From Streptomyces dengpaensis (lineage in GTDB: Bacteria > Actinomycetota > Actinomycetes > Streptomycetales > Streptomycetaceae), in the NCBI RefSeq assembly GCF_002946835.1, contig NZ_CP026653.1, forward strand, positions 1-64,000: a DNA stretch of 64,000 nucleotides. The letters are read 5' to 3'. This document shows, piece after piece, positions 34,061-42,177 of this stretch. How positions within the stretch are numbered: position 1 is the first letter of the stretch; each line of letters opens with the position of its first letter. The position numbers and the translations under genes are program-made. Under the pieces are notes generated by a model. That model worked only from the letters and a program-made list of their open reading frames with translations. It was not told the DNA's origin and did not search any database.

Positions 34061-34097
34061 CGGACGCCCCACGGCGGTCTGGTCCGTGGGGCGTCCG
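34061..34097 (-). terminator. Terminator hairpin after the gene at 34112
   Basis: Arms CGGACGCCCCACGG (34061-34074) and CCGTGGGGCGTCCG (34084-34097) are perfectly complementary over 14 bp, just beyond the stop of the leftward gene. Confidence 0.75.
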
Positions 34098-34111
34098 GGG
34101 TGTGGCGGCGG

Positions 34112-34843
34112 TCAGCTCTCCAGCATGGCCTGGAGGTCGCTCAGCGTCAGCTCGTTCGTGCCGCGATCCGCGGCCTTGCTCTGCGTCCAGGCGACGATCG
34201 CCGGGTGCGCGTCCTCGTACGGGGTGCCGGCGGGCGTGGTCCCTCCGTCGTTTCTGGCGAGCTGGGTGAGGTAGGCGGCCAGGGCGTGCGGGCCGCCGCC
34301 GTTGTAGCCGATGTTGTAACCGAGGGCGTGCTTCTGCGGCAGGATCGACAGATCGCCCTTGTCGGTCCGGGCCCAGAACAGGCCGCGGCCTGTGTGGAAG
34401 CTGCTGAAGATGTCGTCGGGGCGCAGTTCGAGCGGGGCGTAGGTCTTGTAGCTCCACTGGTCCGTGCCGCCGGTGCCCACGTGCTTGAAGTGCGCGCCGA
34501 CGACGGGCAGCCCGAACTCGGGGTCGTAGAAGGCCCGGCGGCAGGTACAGCCCGATCCGGAGACGGCCGCCGGGCTGTTCTTGTCCTCCGTGACGCACGG
34601 GTGGAACAGGGACGGGATCTTCGTCGGCTCCACGAGCGTGCAGTGCATCGCGTTCGGCTCGCAGCGCTCCAGCCTGCTCAGCCACTCCTGAAAGTGAGGT
34701 GTCACGGTCTGGGACGCCTCGATGTCCAGCTCGGCATTCAGCGACGACGAAGCGACGCCAAGGCGGGCCTCGGTGTAGAGGACGAAGTGCAGGTAGCCCG
34801 TGGTCGGGTCGGTCAGGTTCAGGTCGACTGGCTCGAAGGTCAA
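34112..34843 (-). CDS. Hypothetical protein
   Basis: This 243-aa protein (MTFEPVDLNLTDPTTGYLHF) has several Cys residues in its centre (SGSGCTCRRAFYDPEFG) and aromatic-rich beta segments (FHTGRGLFWARTDKGD). I recognise no domain. It starts 37 nt after the upstream gene's stop and probably shares its transcript. Confidence 0.65.
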   Translation of the reverse strand: MTFEPVDLNLTDPTTGYLHFVLYTEARLGVASSSLNAELDIEASQTVTPHFQEWLSRLERCEPNAMHCTLVEPTKIPSLFHPCVTEDKNSPAAVSGSGCTCRRAFYDPEFGLPVVGAHFKHVGTGGTDQWSYKTYAPLELRPDDIFSSFHTGRGLFWARTDKGDLSILPQKHALGYNIGYNGGGPHALAAYLTQLARNDGGTTPAGTPYEDAHPAIVAWTQSKAADRGTNELTLSDLQAMLES

Positions 34844-34880
34844 CGTGGCGCTCCAATGCGGGCGGTGCTGGGCGGTGGGG

Positions 34881-35465
34881 TCAGGAGACGCGGTGCTCGG
34901 GACGCAGGGTCAGGCCTCGGTCGAAGAACTGCGCGGTGTCCTCCGGTCCGAGTCCAAGAGCGCGGGAGACGGCTGTGCCTTCGTCGTCGCGGACGAAAGC
35001 GAGCAGGATCTTGCGGCTGGCGGGGTCGGCCATGACCCGGCGGGCGGCTTCGACGGTGTGGGCGACGCAGCCAGTGGTGCCGTCTTCGACGATGTCCCGA
35101 CGCGTCTTGTCGTCCCAGACGTTGAGCTGGAGGTTGGCGCCCTCGGTGGAGCAGTCCTCCTTGGAGTCCGCGCCGAGCACGCACCGTCCGAGCATCGCGG
35201 CGTGCGCGTGGCGCTGGAGGTGGACGGCCGTGCCCAGGAGCCGGTCGACTTCCTTCGCCGTGTTCTCCCGTGCCTTCTCGGGGCTGACGAGCGAGGTCTT
35301 CGGGTCGTAGGGCTGTACCCGGATCCTCAGCGCCGCCAGGCTCCGGGCGAGGTCGTCGGCGACGCTGAGCAGGCCCACCAGGTTGACGTCGCCGCGTCGG
35401 CGGGGCGGGGGCAGTTCGTCGGGGTAACTGTCGAGCGGTTCCAGCGGTTCGTGCAGGTCGGTCAA
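34881..35465 (-). CDS. Hypothetical protein, TTG start
   Basis: This 194-aa protein starts at TTG 35465, the only codon placed correctly behind the strong GGGAGG. The upstream open frame is the shadow of the relaxase gene. It has helical segments (GLLSVADDLARSLAALRIRV; HLQRHAHAAMLGRCV) and a conserved-looking GTTGCVAHTVEAARRVMADP. It is downstream of the relaxase by about 100 nt and may be a relaxase-linked accessory; no family is known to me. Confidence 0.6.
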   Translation of the reverse strand: MTDLHEPLEPLDSYPDELPPPRRRGDVNLVGLLSVADDLARSLAALRIRVQPYDPKTSLVSPEKARENTAKEVDRLLGTAVHLQRHAHAAMLGRCVLGADSKEDCSTEGANLQLNVWDDKTRRDIVEDGTTGCVAHTVEAARRVMADPASRKILLAFVRDDEGTAVSRALGLGPEDTAQFFDRGLTLRPEHRVS

Positions 35466-35572
35466 GGGTTCCTCCCGTGCCGGGTGCCAACGCCCCTGAT
35501 TCTCAGTCCGGGCCGCCAGGGCGCGCGGGTGAAGGCGGAGATCGGCCACGCCCTGGCCGGTTGGTATCCCCT

Positions 35573-37516
35573 TCAGCGGCCACGGCCCGGCCCACTGCCC
35601 TGGTCGGGCCGGGGCCTGTGCTGCTGCTGGTCGGCGGGACCGGCCGCGTCCGCGGCAGGCTGCTCCGACAGCTCGGGCTGCCCGGAGTGCTTGCGCTGCT
35701 GTTCGGCGACGGCGCGGCCACGGGCGTCGGACTCGAGCTTGAGGGCGGCGATCCGGGCGAGGTACGTCGGCGAGCTCATCCACGTCTCCGAGTCGGTCGT
35801 GCGGCCTTCCAGTGGGTCGGTCGTGCGGCCCTCCAGCAACTCGGGCATCGCGGCTTGCTGGTGGGCCTGGATCGCGTCGGCCCGCTGTGCCGGGGTGAGG
35901 GCGGCGTCCCGGCCCGGGTGGTCGACGGCGTGCGGCGCGGCCGCCTCCTGGTCGTGGTTTTGGTTGTGGTCGTCGGTGTGCCCGGTGGCCGATGCGGGCG
36001 CGGCGGGGGCTTCGTCCCGCGCCGGGGGTGCGGTGCGGGCGGCGCGGATCGCGTTCCGCAGGGCGAGGCTGGCGACCCTGGCCCGCTCGTACCTGCTCGA
36101 CTCCCGGGGTGGCATGCCGTCGGTCCCGGCGATCCACCACCGGATGGGCCAGGCGAAGTCGGCCGTGTAGGAGAGCTGGTCCGGCGACGGGGCCCGCCGG
36201 CCCTTCTGGGGCACGGTGAGCTGACGGCTGTGGCGGGTCAGGGCCAGGTCGGCGATGGAGTCGTCCAGGCCGGGCTCGAATGCGCGGCCGCGCAGGGTCT
36301 CCAGGAGGTGTCGGCGGGCTTCGGCCAGGACGTGGCGGCGGGCGAAGGTGCGGCGCACGGTGAAGACGATCGCGGCGACGTCGACGGCGGCGAGCGCGGT
36401 GTCCACCCGCGGGCTCACCCGGGCCCGGATCGCCGCACCGGCCGCCCGGCACCGCTCCAGGAGCCCTTCGACCATCTGTTTGCCGAAGCGTAGGAGCGCG
36501 GACGCGCGCCACCACGCCAGCAGCTGCGCCAGGGGGCGCGGGGTCTTCTTGTCCGGGCGGGTCTCCTGCGCCGCCCACCAGCCGAGTCCGTGGCGGGCAC
36601 GTTCGTCGGGCAGCCGCCCGTGCTTGGCGACGTACCGGGCGGTGAGGCCCTCCAGTTCGTCCTCGATCCGTCGGCGGCGGGTGGAGGACCAGTCGATGAG
36701 TTCCTGGTCCACGCCGGCTATTTCCATGACCGGGCGCAGTCCCGGCGTCACCTCGCGCGGCACGGTCGCCAGCCCCAGTTCCTCGCACACCTCGGTGGTC
36801 ATGGCGAGCGTGTACAGCGTCCCGGCCGCCACCACGTGCTGATAGAGGCGGACCGTGTCTATCGCGTACCAGGAGCCGTCCGGGCGCTGCACGCGGTTCA
36901 GGATCAGGCAGTGCTCATGGAGCAGGGGGAATCCGTCCCGGTTGTCGAAGTGACGGAACGCGGCAACGACCAGGGCGGGGGCCTTGGCGCGCTGGCGGCC
37001 GGAGGACCACCGGGTCTCCGCGACCTCATCCTCCAGCCAGCGCAGCACGGTGGCGATGGCCCGCTCATGCGCCCGCTCGATGACCTGCCGGGTGTGGTCG
37101 TCTCCCAGCGCCCACAGCACGATCAGGGACGCCTGCGCCCGGAAGACGAACTCGACAGCGAGCAGTGGGGTCTGCCCGCGCTGCTCGATCTCTTCGATCG
37201 GCTGCCCGAGGACGGTGGCCAGCCGTGCCGTCTCCGGGCTGGCGCCGTCGTCCAGGAGCTTGCGCTCCATGCGGTCGGCGTCCGGATGCCGGAGCTCGCC
37301 GTACATCAGCTCCAGCTGCCGTTCCGTCACGACCGAACCCGCGGTGAGACCGAGAGCAGCGAGCCCCCGCCCCATCCACACCCCGGGCGGGAGCCCGGCC
37401 ATCTCCTGAGCGTCCTTCAGCGCCTGGCGGGCCGGACGGCGGCCGTCGCCGAAGGCCACCCCACGCACGAAGTACCGCCACGCGTTCCGCCTTTGAACCT
37501 TCGCAACACTGAGCAT
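35573..37516 (-). CDS. MobF-type (TrwC-like) relaxase lacking the helicase domain
   Basis: This 647-aa protein has the three-His metal site of TrwC relaxases, FRHFDNRDGFPLLHEHCLIL (His189, His200, His202), and an N-terminal candidate catalytic Tyr in RNAWRYFVRGV (Tyr15). Relaxases nick oriT and lead single-stranded DNA into the recipient. MobF proteins normally carry a C-terminal helicase and are about 1000 residues or more. Here the C-terminus is a disordered Glu/Pro/Gln-rich tail with no Walker motifs. ATG 37516 gives the family-like MLSVAKV; a GTG at 37531 is possible. The ribosome binding site is poor. Confidence 0.8.
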   Translation of the reverse strand: MLSVAKVQRRNAWRYFVRGVAFGDGRRPARQALKDAQEMAGLPPGVWMGRGLAALGLTAGSVVTERQLELMYGELRHPDADRMERKLLDDGASPETARLATVLGQPIEEIEQRGQTPLLAVEFVFRAQASLIVLWALGDDHTRQVIERAHERAIATVLRWLEDEVAETRWSSGRQRAKAPALVVAAFRHFDNRDGFPLLHEHCLILNRVQRPDGSWYAIDTVRLYQHVVAAGTLYTLAMTTEVCEELGLATVPREVTPGLRPVMEIAGVDQELIDWSSTRRRRIEDELEGLTARYVAKHGRLPDERARHGLGWWAAQETRPDKKTPRPLAQLLAWWRASALLRFGKQMVEGLLERCRAAGAAIRARVSPRVDTALAAVDVAAIVFTVRRTFARRHVLAEARRHLLETLRGRAFEPGLDDSIADLALTRHSRQLTVPQKGRRAPSPDQLSYTADFAWPIRWWIAGTDGMPPRESSRYERARVASLALRNAIRAARTAPPARDEAPAAPASATGHTDDHNQNHDQEAAAPHAVDHPGRDAALTPAQRADAIQAHQQAAMPELLEGRTTDPLEGRTTDSETWMSSPTYLARIAALKLESDARGRAVAEQQRKHSGQPELSEQPAADAAGPADQQQHRPRPDQGSGPGRGR

Positions 37517-37659
37517 CCAGGCAGGGAACACCGGCTCTGACCTGCGAAAAAGACCCGATCCCGTGGGGCGGGAGGGTTCACCGGAACTTCACGGCCGCTC
37601 CCGTACGGCGGGCACCGAACGCACTCCCGCGCCCGCCTCACGGCCCATGCAAATGCTGC

Positions 37660-37850
37660 GCAGCGGACAACCGCCTACGCCTCACACACACCAACAAACG
37701 ACAGACAACCGACTCCACCGCCAAAGAGCGCACACCCACGTACCACTCCCCCACACAACGACCAACGACGTCCCGCCCCGCACCACGTCACCGACTCCCC
37801 TCACCCCGAGCAAGACACCCACCGCCCCCGGCAACCCCGGGGGCTTCGTG
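37660..37850. other. G-poor, C/A-rich tract upstream of the relaxase, candidate oriT
   Basis: The + strand here is mostly C and A with few G, including CTCACACACACCAACAAACG, unlike the rest of the window. It lies between the divergent relaxase and RelE/ParE-like genes, where oriT usually sits. A hairpin with arms GCCCCCGG (37824-37831) and CCGGGGGC (37837-37844) precedes the toxin-like gene's ribosome binding site. No gene is seen in 37532-37867. Calling it oriT is an inference from position and strand bias. Confidence 0.35.
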
Positions 37851-37867
37851 TTTCCCGGAGGACCGAC

Positions 37868-38161
37868 GTGCCGACGTACGAAGCCCTGCCCCGCTTCACC
37901 ACCGACCACCACCGGCTCACGCCCGTACAGCGCCACGCGTTCCGCCAGGCCGTCAACGCCTTCGTCGACGACCTCCGCACTGGCGGCCCATTCCGCACCG
38001 GCCTCCGCGTGAAGGGCGTACGGCGCGCGCCCGGCGTCTTCGAACTCACCTGGGACGGCAACGGCCGCGCCACGTGGTCTTACGGCCGGCCGATAGTTCC
38101 AGGCGCCCCGCACGTCATCTGGCGCCGCATTGGCACCCACTCGATCCTCACCAGCCCTTGA
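37868..38161 (+). CDS. RelE/ParE-like toxin candidate
   Basis: This 97-aa protein (MPTYEALPRFTTDHHRLTPV) has the RelE/ParE pattern: a helical first half, then LRVKGVRRAPGVFELTW, ATWSYGRPI and a terminal HVIWRRIGTHSI strand. GTG 37868 follows GGAGG closely. No antitoxin-like gene is adjacent; the repeat region and parA follow. It may be an orphan toxin, or the ParA N-terminal RHH-like part may serve a related role. Confidence 0.55.
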   Translation: MPTYEALPRFTTDHHRLTPVQRHAFRQAVNAFVDDLRTGGPFRTGLRVKGVRRAPGVFELTWDGNGRATWSYGRPIVPGAPHVIWRRIGTHSILTSP

Positions 38162-38199
38162 CCCGCGGTGAGGCACACCGGCTCCCTGAGCTGCATGCC

Positions 38200-38276
38200 T
38201 CAGGTTGAGCGGGACAGCCAGGCGCGTACCGTCCCGCTCAACCTGAACCGCTTCGGGCGGATCCGCCCGAAGCGGT
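38200..38276. promoter_or_regulatory. Inverted repeat and 30-bp perfect palindrome upstream of parA
   Basis: Arms TCAGGTTGAGCGGGAC (38200-38215) and GTCCCGCTCAACCTGA (38231-38246) are perfect. They are followed at once by a 30-bp uninterrupted palindrome at 38247-38276 centred on CGGATCCG. They may be a terminator for the toxin-like gene, a partition site or an operator for parAB. The remaining 38277-38447 holds only the parA leader. Confidence 0.65.
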
Positions 38277-38447
38277 GAGCCGCCGACCTGCGGCGTCTCA
38301 GTCAACCTGGGCCATCAAGGGCAGATGGCTCGGGTCTAGCGGGACTGGCTCACCTACGGCGAGATCGGGCACATCGATCGAGTGAAGCAGCGTCAAAGTT
38401 CACAGACCGGACGTCGCCGTTCGCGGCAGAGTCAGTATGGTGACGTC

Positions 38448-39731
38448 ATGGCCTCTCCATACCCTGACGGGGACCGGGAAAAGGTGGCGTCCAAGCTCCC
38501 TCCGGCCCTCCAGCAAGAACTCAAGATCCGCTGTGCCGAACTCGGCTTGGACATTCAGGACGCCGCCACCACGGCCATCATCAACTGGCGCAGCGGTAGC
38601 AGTCCCGTCCCCGAGGTAGACACCACAGGCGCAAGGTCGTTCTCCACGTGGCTGCCGACCGGCTTGTACGACGACTTCAAGGGGACCTGTACCGAACGCG
38701 ATCTGTCGTTCATCCAGGGCCTCGCGCAGAGCATCCGGGCCTGGCTGGAGGACAACCCGTCCCCTAAGCAGGTCGGCCTTCCCACCGCCCCGCGCCGGAT
38801 CATCGTGTGCAATCAGAAGGGCGGTGTCGGCAAGACCACGATCTCCGCAGGCATCGCAGAGGCTCACGCCGAGACCGCAGGTATCGGAGCCAAATGCCTC
38901 CAGAATTTCGTGGGCGCTCTCACCGAAACCGAGCTTGAGCGGCTGAACCGCACTCGCGAGCAGCTTCTGGCGGTCATCGCCGACTACATGGCGGGCGGTC
39001 AGCGAGTCCTCCTCGTCGACTACGACCCACAGCTGCACCTCAGCAACCAGCTCGGCATCCCACCCATTGCCGTGGGGGAAGACAGTCTGGTCACGCACAT
39101 GACCGGAGATCCCAAGGGAGACATCAGGGATCTGGTCGTCACTATCGACGATCCCCGATTCGCAGGCCGGCTTCACGTCCTGCCGGGCACCCGGGAGGGT
39201 TTTCTGCTCGACTCTAAGCTGGCGCTCACGGCTGCTCAGTCCCGGGGATTCCAGAAGGAGTCAGCGCTCGAGCGTGCCCTGCACCCGCTTGAGGCCGACT
39301 ATGACGTCATCGTCATCGACTCTCCGCCCAGCCTCGGACTCAGCATGGACGCCGGCCTCTACTACGGGCGCAGGCGACCGAACGAGAAGGTGGGACGTTC
39401 CGGGGTGCTTATCCCCGTGCAGTCCGAGGACAGTTCCGCCGACGCCTACGAGATGCTCGTCGACCAGATCGGTGACCTGGAGGCCGACCTGCATCTTGAG
39501 ATCGACCGACTTGGCATCGTGGTGAACCTCTTCGACAGCCGTCGCGGCTACATCGCCACGTCGTCGCTTGAGGAATGGCACAACGTGGAGGACCAGAACG
39601 TAATCGCCGTGGTGGACGATCTCAAGGAGCAGCGCGAGAGCGTCCGGCTCAAGAGACCGCTGTTGTCCTACGTGCCGGAGAGCAAGCAGGCCAACGTCAT
39701 GCGGCTGATCGTGGCAGGAGCCGGTAAGTGA
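38448..39731 (+). CDS. parA: ParA-type partition ATPase with extended N-terminus
   Basis: This 427-aa Walker-type ATPase has KGGVGKTT (residues 124-131), a VDYDPQ Walker A' motif and IVIDSPPS as Walker B. The first 110 residues contain two helix-rich units (VASKLPPALQQELKIRCAEL and STWLPTGLYDDFKGTCTERD) that look like ribbon-helix-helix or other DNA-binding modules. About 35 extra residues separate Walker A and A' compared with usual ParA. ATG 38448 is one option; an upstream in-frame ATG at 38382 is possible. It overlaps parB by four bases. Confidence 0.9.
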   Translation: MASPYPDGDREKVASKLPPALQQELKIRCAELGLDIQDAATTAIINWRSGSSPVPEVDTTGARSFSTWLPTGLYDDFKGTCTERDLSFIQGLAQSIRAWLEDNPSPKQVGLPTAPRRIIVCNQKGGVGKTTISAGIAEAHAETAGIGAKCLQNFVGALTETELERLNRTREQLLAVIADYMAGGQRVLLVDYDPQLHLSNQLGIPPIAVGEDSLVTHMTGDPKGDIRDLVVTIDDPRFAGRLHVLPGTREGFLLDSKLALTAAQSRGFQKESALERALHPLEADYDVIVIDSPPSLGLSMDAGLYYGRRRPNEKVGRSGVLIPVQSEDSSADAYEMLVDQIGDLEADLHLEIDRLGIVVNLFDSRRGYIATSSLEEWHNVEDQNVIAVVDDLKEQRESVRLKRPLLSYVPESKQANVMRLIVAGAGK

Positions 39732-40765
39732 GCAAGAAGGATCAGCTGGGACGTGGTGCTTCGTTCCGGGGCACGTCCGAGCGCAGCGCCCGCCGGACCG
39801 CCATCGACCGGACCATCCGCAGCGGTGATCCGGCCGACACTTCGGCCCTGACCGACCTACCGGTCCCGGCGATCAGCGACAACCCGGACAACCCGCGCAA
39901 TCATCTCCGCAACCTGGAAAACACCGTTGAGTCGGTACGCGAGGTCGGTGTCATCCTGCCGATTGTGGTGGGCACTGTCGACGCATATGTCCGCAGCCGA
40001 CCTGACCGCACCGATGATCTGGCTTCTGGTTCCCAGTACGTGGTCATCGACGGCCACCGGCGTCTGGAAGCTGCACGCCAGGTCGGCCTGGCCACCATCC
40101 CCGTACGGGTGGACGACGCACGGCTGAGCACTGACGAGAAGCTGCTGGAGTCCGCGTTCATCGCGAACTACCACCGCGAGGGCATGACAGACCTCGAGGA
40201 AGCCCATGCGCTGAAGCAACTGGTCGATTACTACGGAGGCTCACAGACGAAGGCATGCAAACGGCTGTCCATGTCTGCTTCTACGCTCTCAAGCAAGCTG
40301 TCGCTTCTGAAACTGTCCCCTGAGTTGCAGAAAGACCTGATGACAGGGGAGCGGAAGACCGAGCACGTCCGCAACCTGAGCAAGCTGCCGCCGGAAGCTC
40401 AGAAGGCCAAGGCGAACGAGCGAGCCGAGGCGTCACAGCGCAGGTCACGAACCCGGCACACACCGGTCGCTAAGACCACAGATTTTCACGGCGTGAAAAA
40501 TAACGGCGCGGTAACGGTCAATGCGCAGGGTGCACCGCCGGTCGCCACCAACAGGCATGGCGCGCCCGAGGAGACCATCCCGGAGCAGCGGGACACGGAC
40601 GCTGGCGCGGGCCAGGAAGGTCGTACCGCGCTGAAGGAGTTCCCGTACCACGACGGGGCGGAGGCAGCGATCCTGCTCCTGCAGGAGATGCCACCGGAAG
40701 AACGCGACAAGGTCTTGGAGATGCTCCTTCGGGACCGTGAGGAACGCCGGGCGCACTCCAACTGA
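39728..40765 (+). CDS. parB: ParB-type partition protein
   Basis: This 345-aa protein has the ParB N-terminal CTPase-like domain (ISDNPDNPRNHLRNLENTVE, then IDGHRRLEAARQVG) and a central helix-turn-helix (GSQTKACKRLSMSASTLSSK). A Gln/Asp-rich linker and a helical C-terminal dimerisation part follow. It binds parS and is loaded onto DNA to work with ParA in segregation. GTG 39728 overlaps the parA stop. The parS-like site 40483-40499 lies inside its own coding sequence. Confidence 0.9.
   Translation: MSKKDQLGRGASFRGTSERSARRTAIDRTIRSGDPADTSALTDLPVPAISDNPDNPRNHLRNLENTVESVREVGVILPIVVGTVDAYVRSRPDRTDDLASGSQYVVIDGHRRLEAARQVGLATIPVRVDDARLSTDEKLLESAFIANYHREGMTDLEEAHALKQLVDYYGGSQTKACKRLSMSASTLSSKLSLLKLSPELQKDLMTGERKTEHVRNLSKLPPEAQKAKANERAEASQRRSRTRHTPVAKTTDFHGVKNNGAVTVNAQGAPPVATNRHGAPEETIPEQRDTDAGAGQEGRTALKEFPYHDGAEAAILLLQEMPPEERDKVLEMLLRDREERRAHSN
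40483..40499. promoter_or_regulatory. parS-like palindrome inside parB
   Basis: TTTTCACG-G-CGTGAAAA is a perfect inverted repeat around one base. It differs from the chromosomal parS consensus (TGTTTCACGTGAAACA) mainly by the extra central G and outer bases. It is in an A+T-rich patch of the disordered linker region of parB. Plasmid ParB proteins recognise their own variants, so this is a plausible cognate site. Confidence 0.5.
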
Positions 40766-40787
40766 TCGCAGCGCCCTGAAACACAAA

Positions 40788-40832
40788 AAGGCCCGTACTC
40801 CCCGCCGATGGATCGCGGGGAGTACGGGCCTT
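40788..40832 (+). terminator. Terminator after parAB
   Basis: Arms AAGGCCCGTACTCCCCGC (40788-40805) and GCGGGGAGTACGGGCCTT (40815-40832) form an 18-bp perfect stem shortly after the parB stop. It also lies beyond the end of the leftward transfer gene train at 40854, so it can end both. Confidence 0.9.
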
Positions 40833-40853
40833 CTTGGCGGCGGGCGCTACAGA

Positions 40854-40985
40854 TCAGGGTGCCCAAGTTGCTGGCACGGCTCCGTGGTCGGGGTTGGGGA
40901 TGCCGGCGGCGGTCACCGGTGCGGCGGGGTGCATGGTGCCGTCGTCGCCCTCGCTGGTCGTGATCTCGTACAGAGTCGTGGTCAC
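40854..40985 (-). CDS. Small hypothetical protein, last gene of the leftward train
   Basis: This 43-aa protein (VTTTLYEITTSEGDDGTMHP) starts at GTG 40985, overlapping the stop of the 226-aa gene as GTGA. It has no motif. Coupling and the terminator immediately downstream support it as the final gene of the long leftward transcript. Confidence 0.55.
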   Translation of the reverse strand: MTTTLYEITTSEGDDGTMHPAAPVTAAGIPNPDHGAVPATWAP

Positions 40986-41662
40986 GCGCTCGCCCCCGCG
41001 ATGGCGTCGGCCAGGAGCGCGGCGACGTCGGTCTCGTATGGGTCGCGGTAGGAAGCGTGGTCGCTGACATGGAACGGCGCGTTCTTCGCAGTGACCGTGA
41101 AGCCGGGGATCACGGTGGCCGCCCGGCCTGCCAACTCGGTGTTGAGGCGGTCGGCGTCGCGGGAGGCGAGCCAGGTCTGGAAGTAGGGACCGAGGCGGAG
41201 CAGCGTGTGGCCGGTGTTGTCGCTGCGGCGGGCTTCGACGTGGACGCCGTAGTGGGCGGGGGCCATGCCGACGTCGTCGGGGAGGGGCAGGTCCGCCGCG
41301 GCGTGGGTGAGCATCGTGTAGGCCGGCTGCCAGATGCCGAGGATCGCGGCTGTCTCGCAGCGGAGCCAGCCGCGGTCGGTGTAGCCGAGCTGGTGGCCGT
41401 GGAGGTAGGCCGCGGCGTGCGGGGTGTCGGGGTGGACCAGGGTGACGGCGATCAGGTCGGGGCCGTGGTCGTCGCCGGGGATGGGGTGGGCGCGCTCGAT
41501 GAACGGGCCGACCCGTACGGCGATGTCCTGGTTGCAGCCCGGTGTCCAGGGCTGCGGGTTCTTGCGGGCGGCGAGCATCGCACGGAACGCGTCGACGACG
41601 GCCTGGTCCTCGGGGGAGAGGGCGCCGGGCGCGTGGCCGCAGCGGCGGAAGAAGCGCTTCAT
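40982..41662 (-). CDS. Hypothetical protein
   Basis: This 226-aa protein (MKRFFRRCGHAPGALSPEDQ) is alpha/beta in appearance, with segments such as GPDLIAVTLVHPDTPHAAAY and NTGHTLLRLGPYFQTWLASR. ATG 41662 overlaps the stop of the RapZ-C-like gene by four bases, so expression is coupled. I do not recognise the family. Confidence 0.65.
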   Translation of the reverse strand: MKRFFRRCGHAPGALSPEDQAVVDAFRAMLAARKNPQPWTPGCNQDIAVRVGPFIERAHPIPGDDHGPDLIAVTLVHPDTPHAAAYLHGHQLGYTDRGWLRCETAAILGIWQPAYTMLTHAAADLPLPDDVGMAPAHYGVHVEARRSDNTGHTLLRLGPYFQTWLASRDADRLNTELAGRAATVIPGFTVTAKNAPFHVSDHASYRDPYETDVAALLADAIAGASA

Positions 41663-42102
41663 CGGGTGGGCTCCTGCTCGGGGGTGGTGGTGTGGGTGCC
41701 GCCGTGCGTGGTGAGCACGCGCGGCAGGTGGCGGTGAAGGTGCTCGACTTCGACTTGGCGGCCGCGGCCGTTCAGCGCGTGGGCCAGGAGTTCCGTGAGG
41801 GCGCATGCACGGTGCTTGCCGCCTGCGCATCCGATCGCGATGTGGCGGGGGCCGGCGGGGAGGTCAGCGTAGTCGGCGAGGTTGGCGAGGAGTTCGCGGG
41901 CGCCGGGGGTGTTGCGGACGATGTCCTGGACGCGGGGGTCGAGGCCGTCCAGGTCGAGGATGTCGCGGGCGGCGGCTGGGTCGCGGAGCCGGTCGCGGAC
42001 GTCCTCGATGCGGTCGGCCTGTGGCGGAACGGGACGGCCGTCGGTGTCGCGGGGCAGGTGGAGGTAGCCGAACGACGTCAGCTTGATGACGGGCTTGGGC
42101 AT
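41659..42102 (-). CDS. Stand-alone RapZ C-terminal-domain protein
   Basis: This 147-aa protein contains IAIGCAGGKHRACALTELLA, matching the GCxGGxHRS signature of the RapZ/YvcJ C-terminal domain, and SFGYLHLP near the start, another RapZ-C hallmark. RapZ binds nucleotides or glucosamine-6-phosphate and, in E. coli, guides RNase E to a small RNA. The N-terminal P-loop kinase domain of full RapZ is absent. Its job on a plasmid is unknown; it may sense a nucleotide-like ligand. Coupled to the next gene by ATGA. Confidence 0.75.
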   Translation of the reverse strand: MPKPVIKLTSFGYLHLPRDTDGRPVPPQADRIEDVRDRLRDPAAARDILDLDGLDPRVQDIVRNTPGARELLANLADYADLPAGPRHIAIGCAGGKHRACALTELLAHALNGRGRQVEVEHLHRHLPRVLTTHGGTHTTTPEQEPTR

Positions 42103-42136
42103 GCGGAGCTCCGTTTCAGCGGGGCGAGTTGGGGCG

Positions 42137-42173
42137 CCGGGGCGGCCGGGCTCAAGGTCGACGGCCGCCCCGG
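42137..42173 (-). repeat. Intercistronic hairpin, CGGCCG type
   Basis: Arms CCGGGGCGGCCG (42137-42148) and CGGCCGCCCCGG (42162-42173) pair perfectly with a 13-nt loop. The hairpin fills the gap between two genes of the leftward train. A close relative lies at 43771-43811 and a decayed one at 42931-42971. Confidence 0.7.
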
Positions 42174-42177
42174 GCGT

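Noticed and set aside
35573..37516. A telomere-associated protein (tap) reading of the 647-aa gene
   Set aside because: The three-His relaxase motif identifies it as MobF-type; no feature of Tap is evident.
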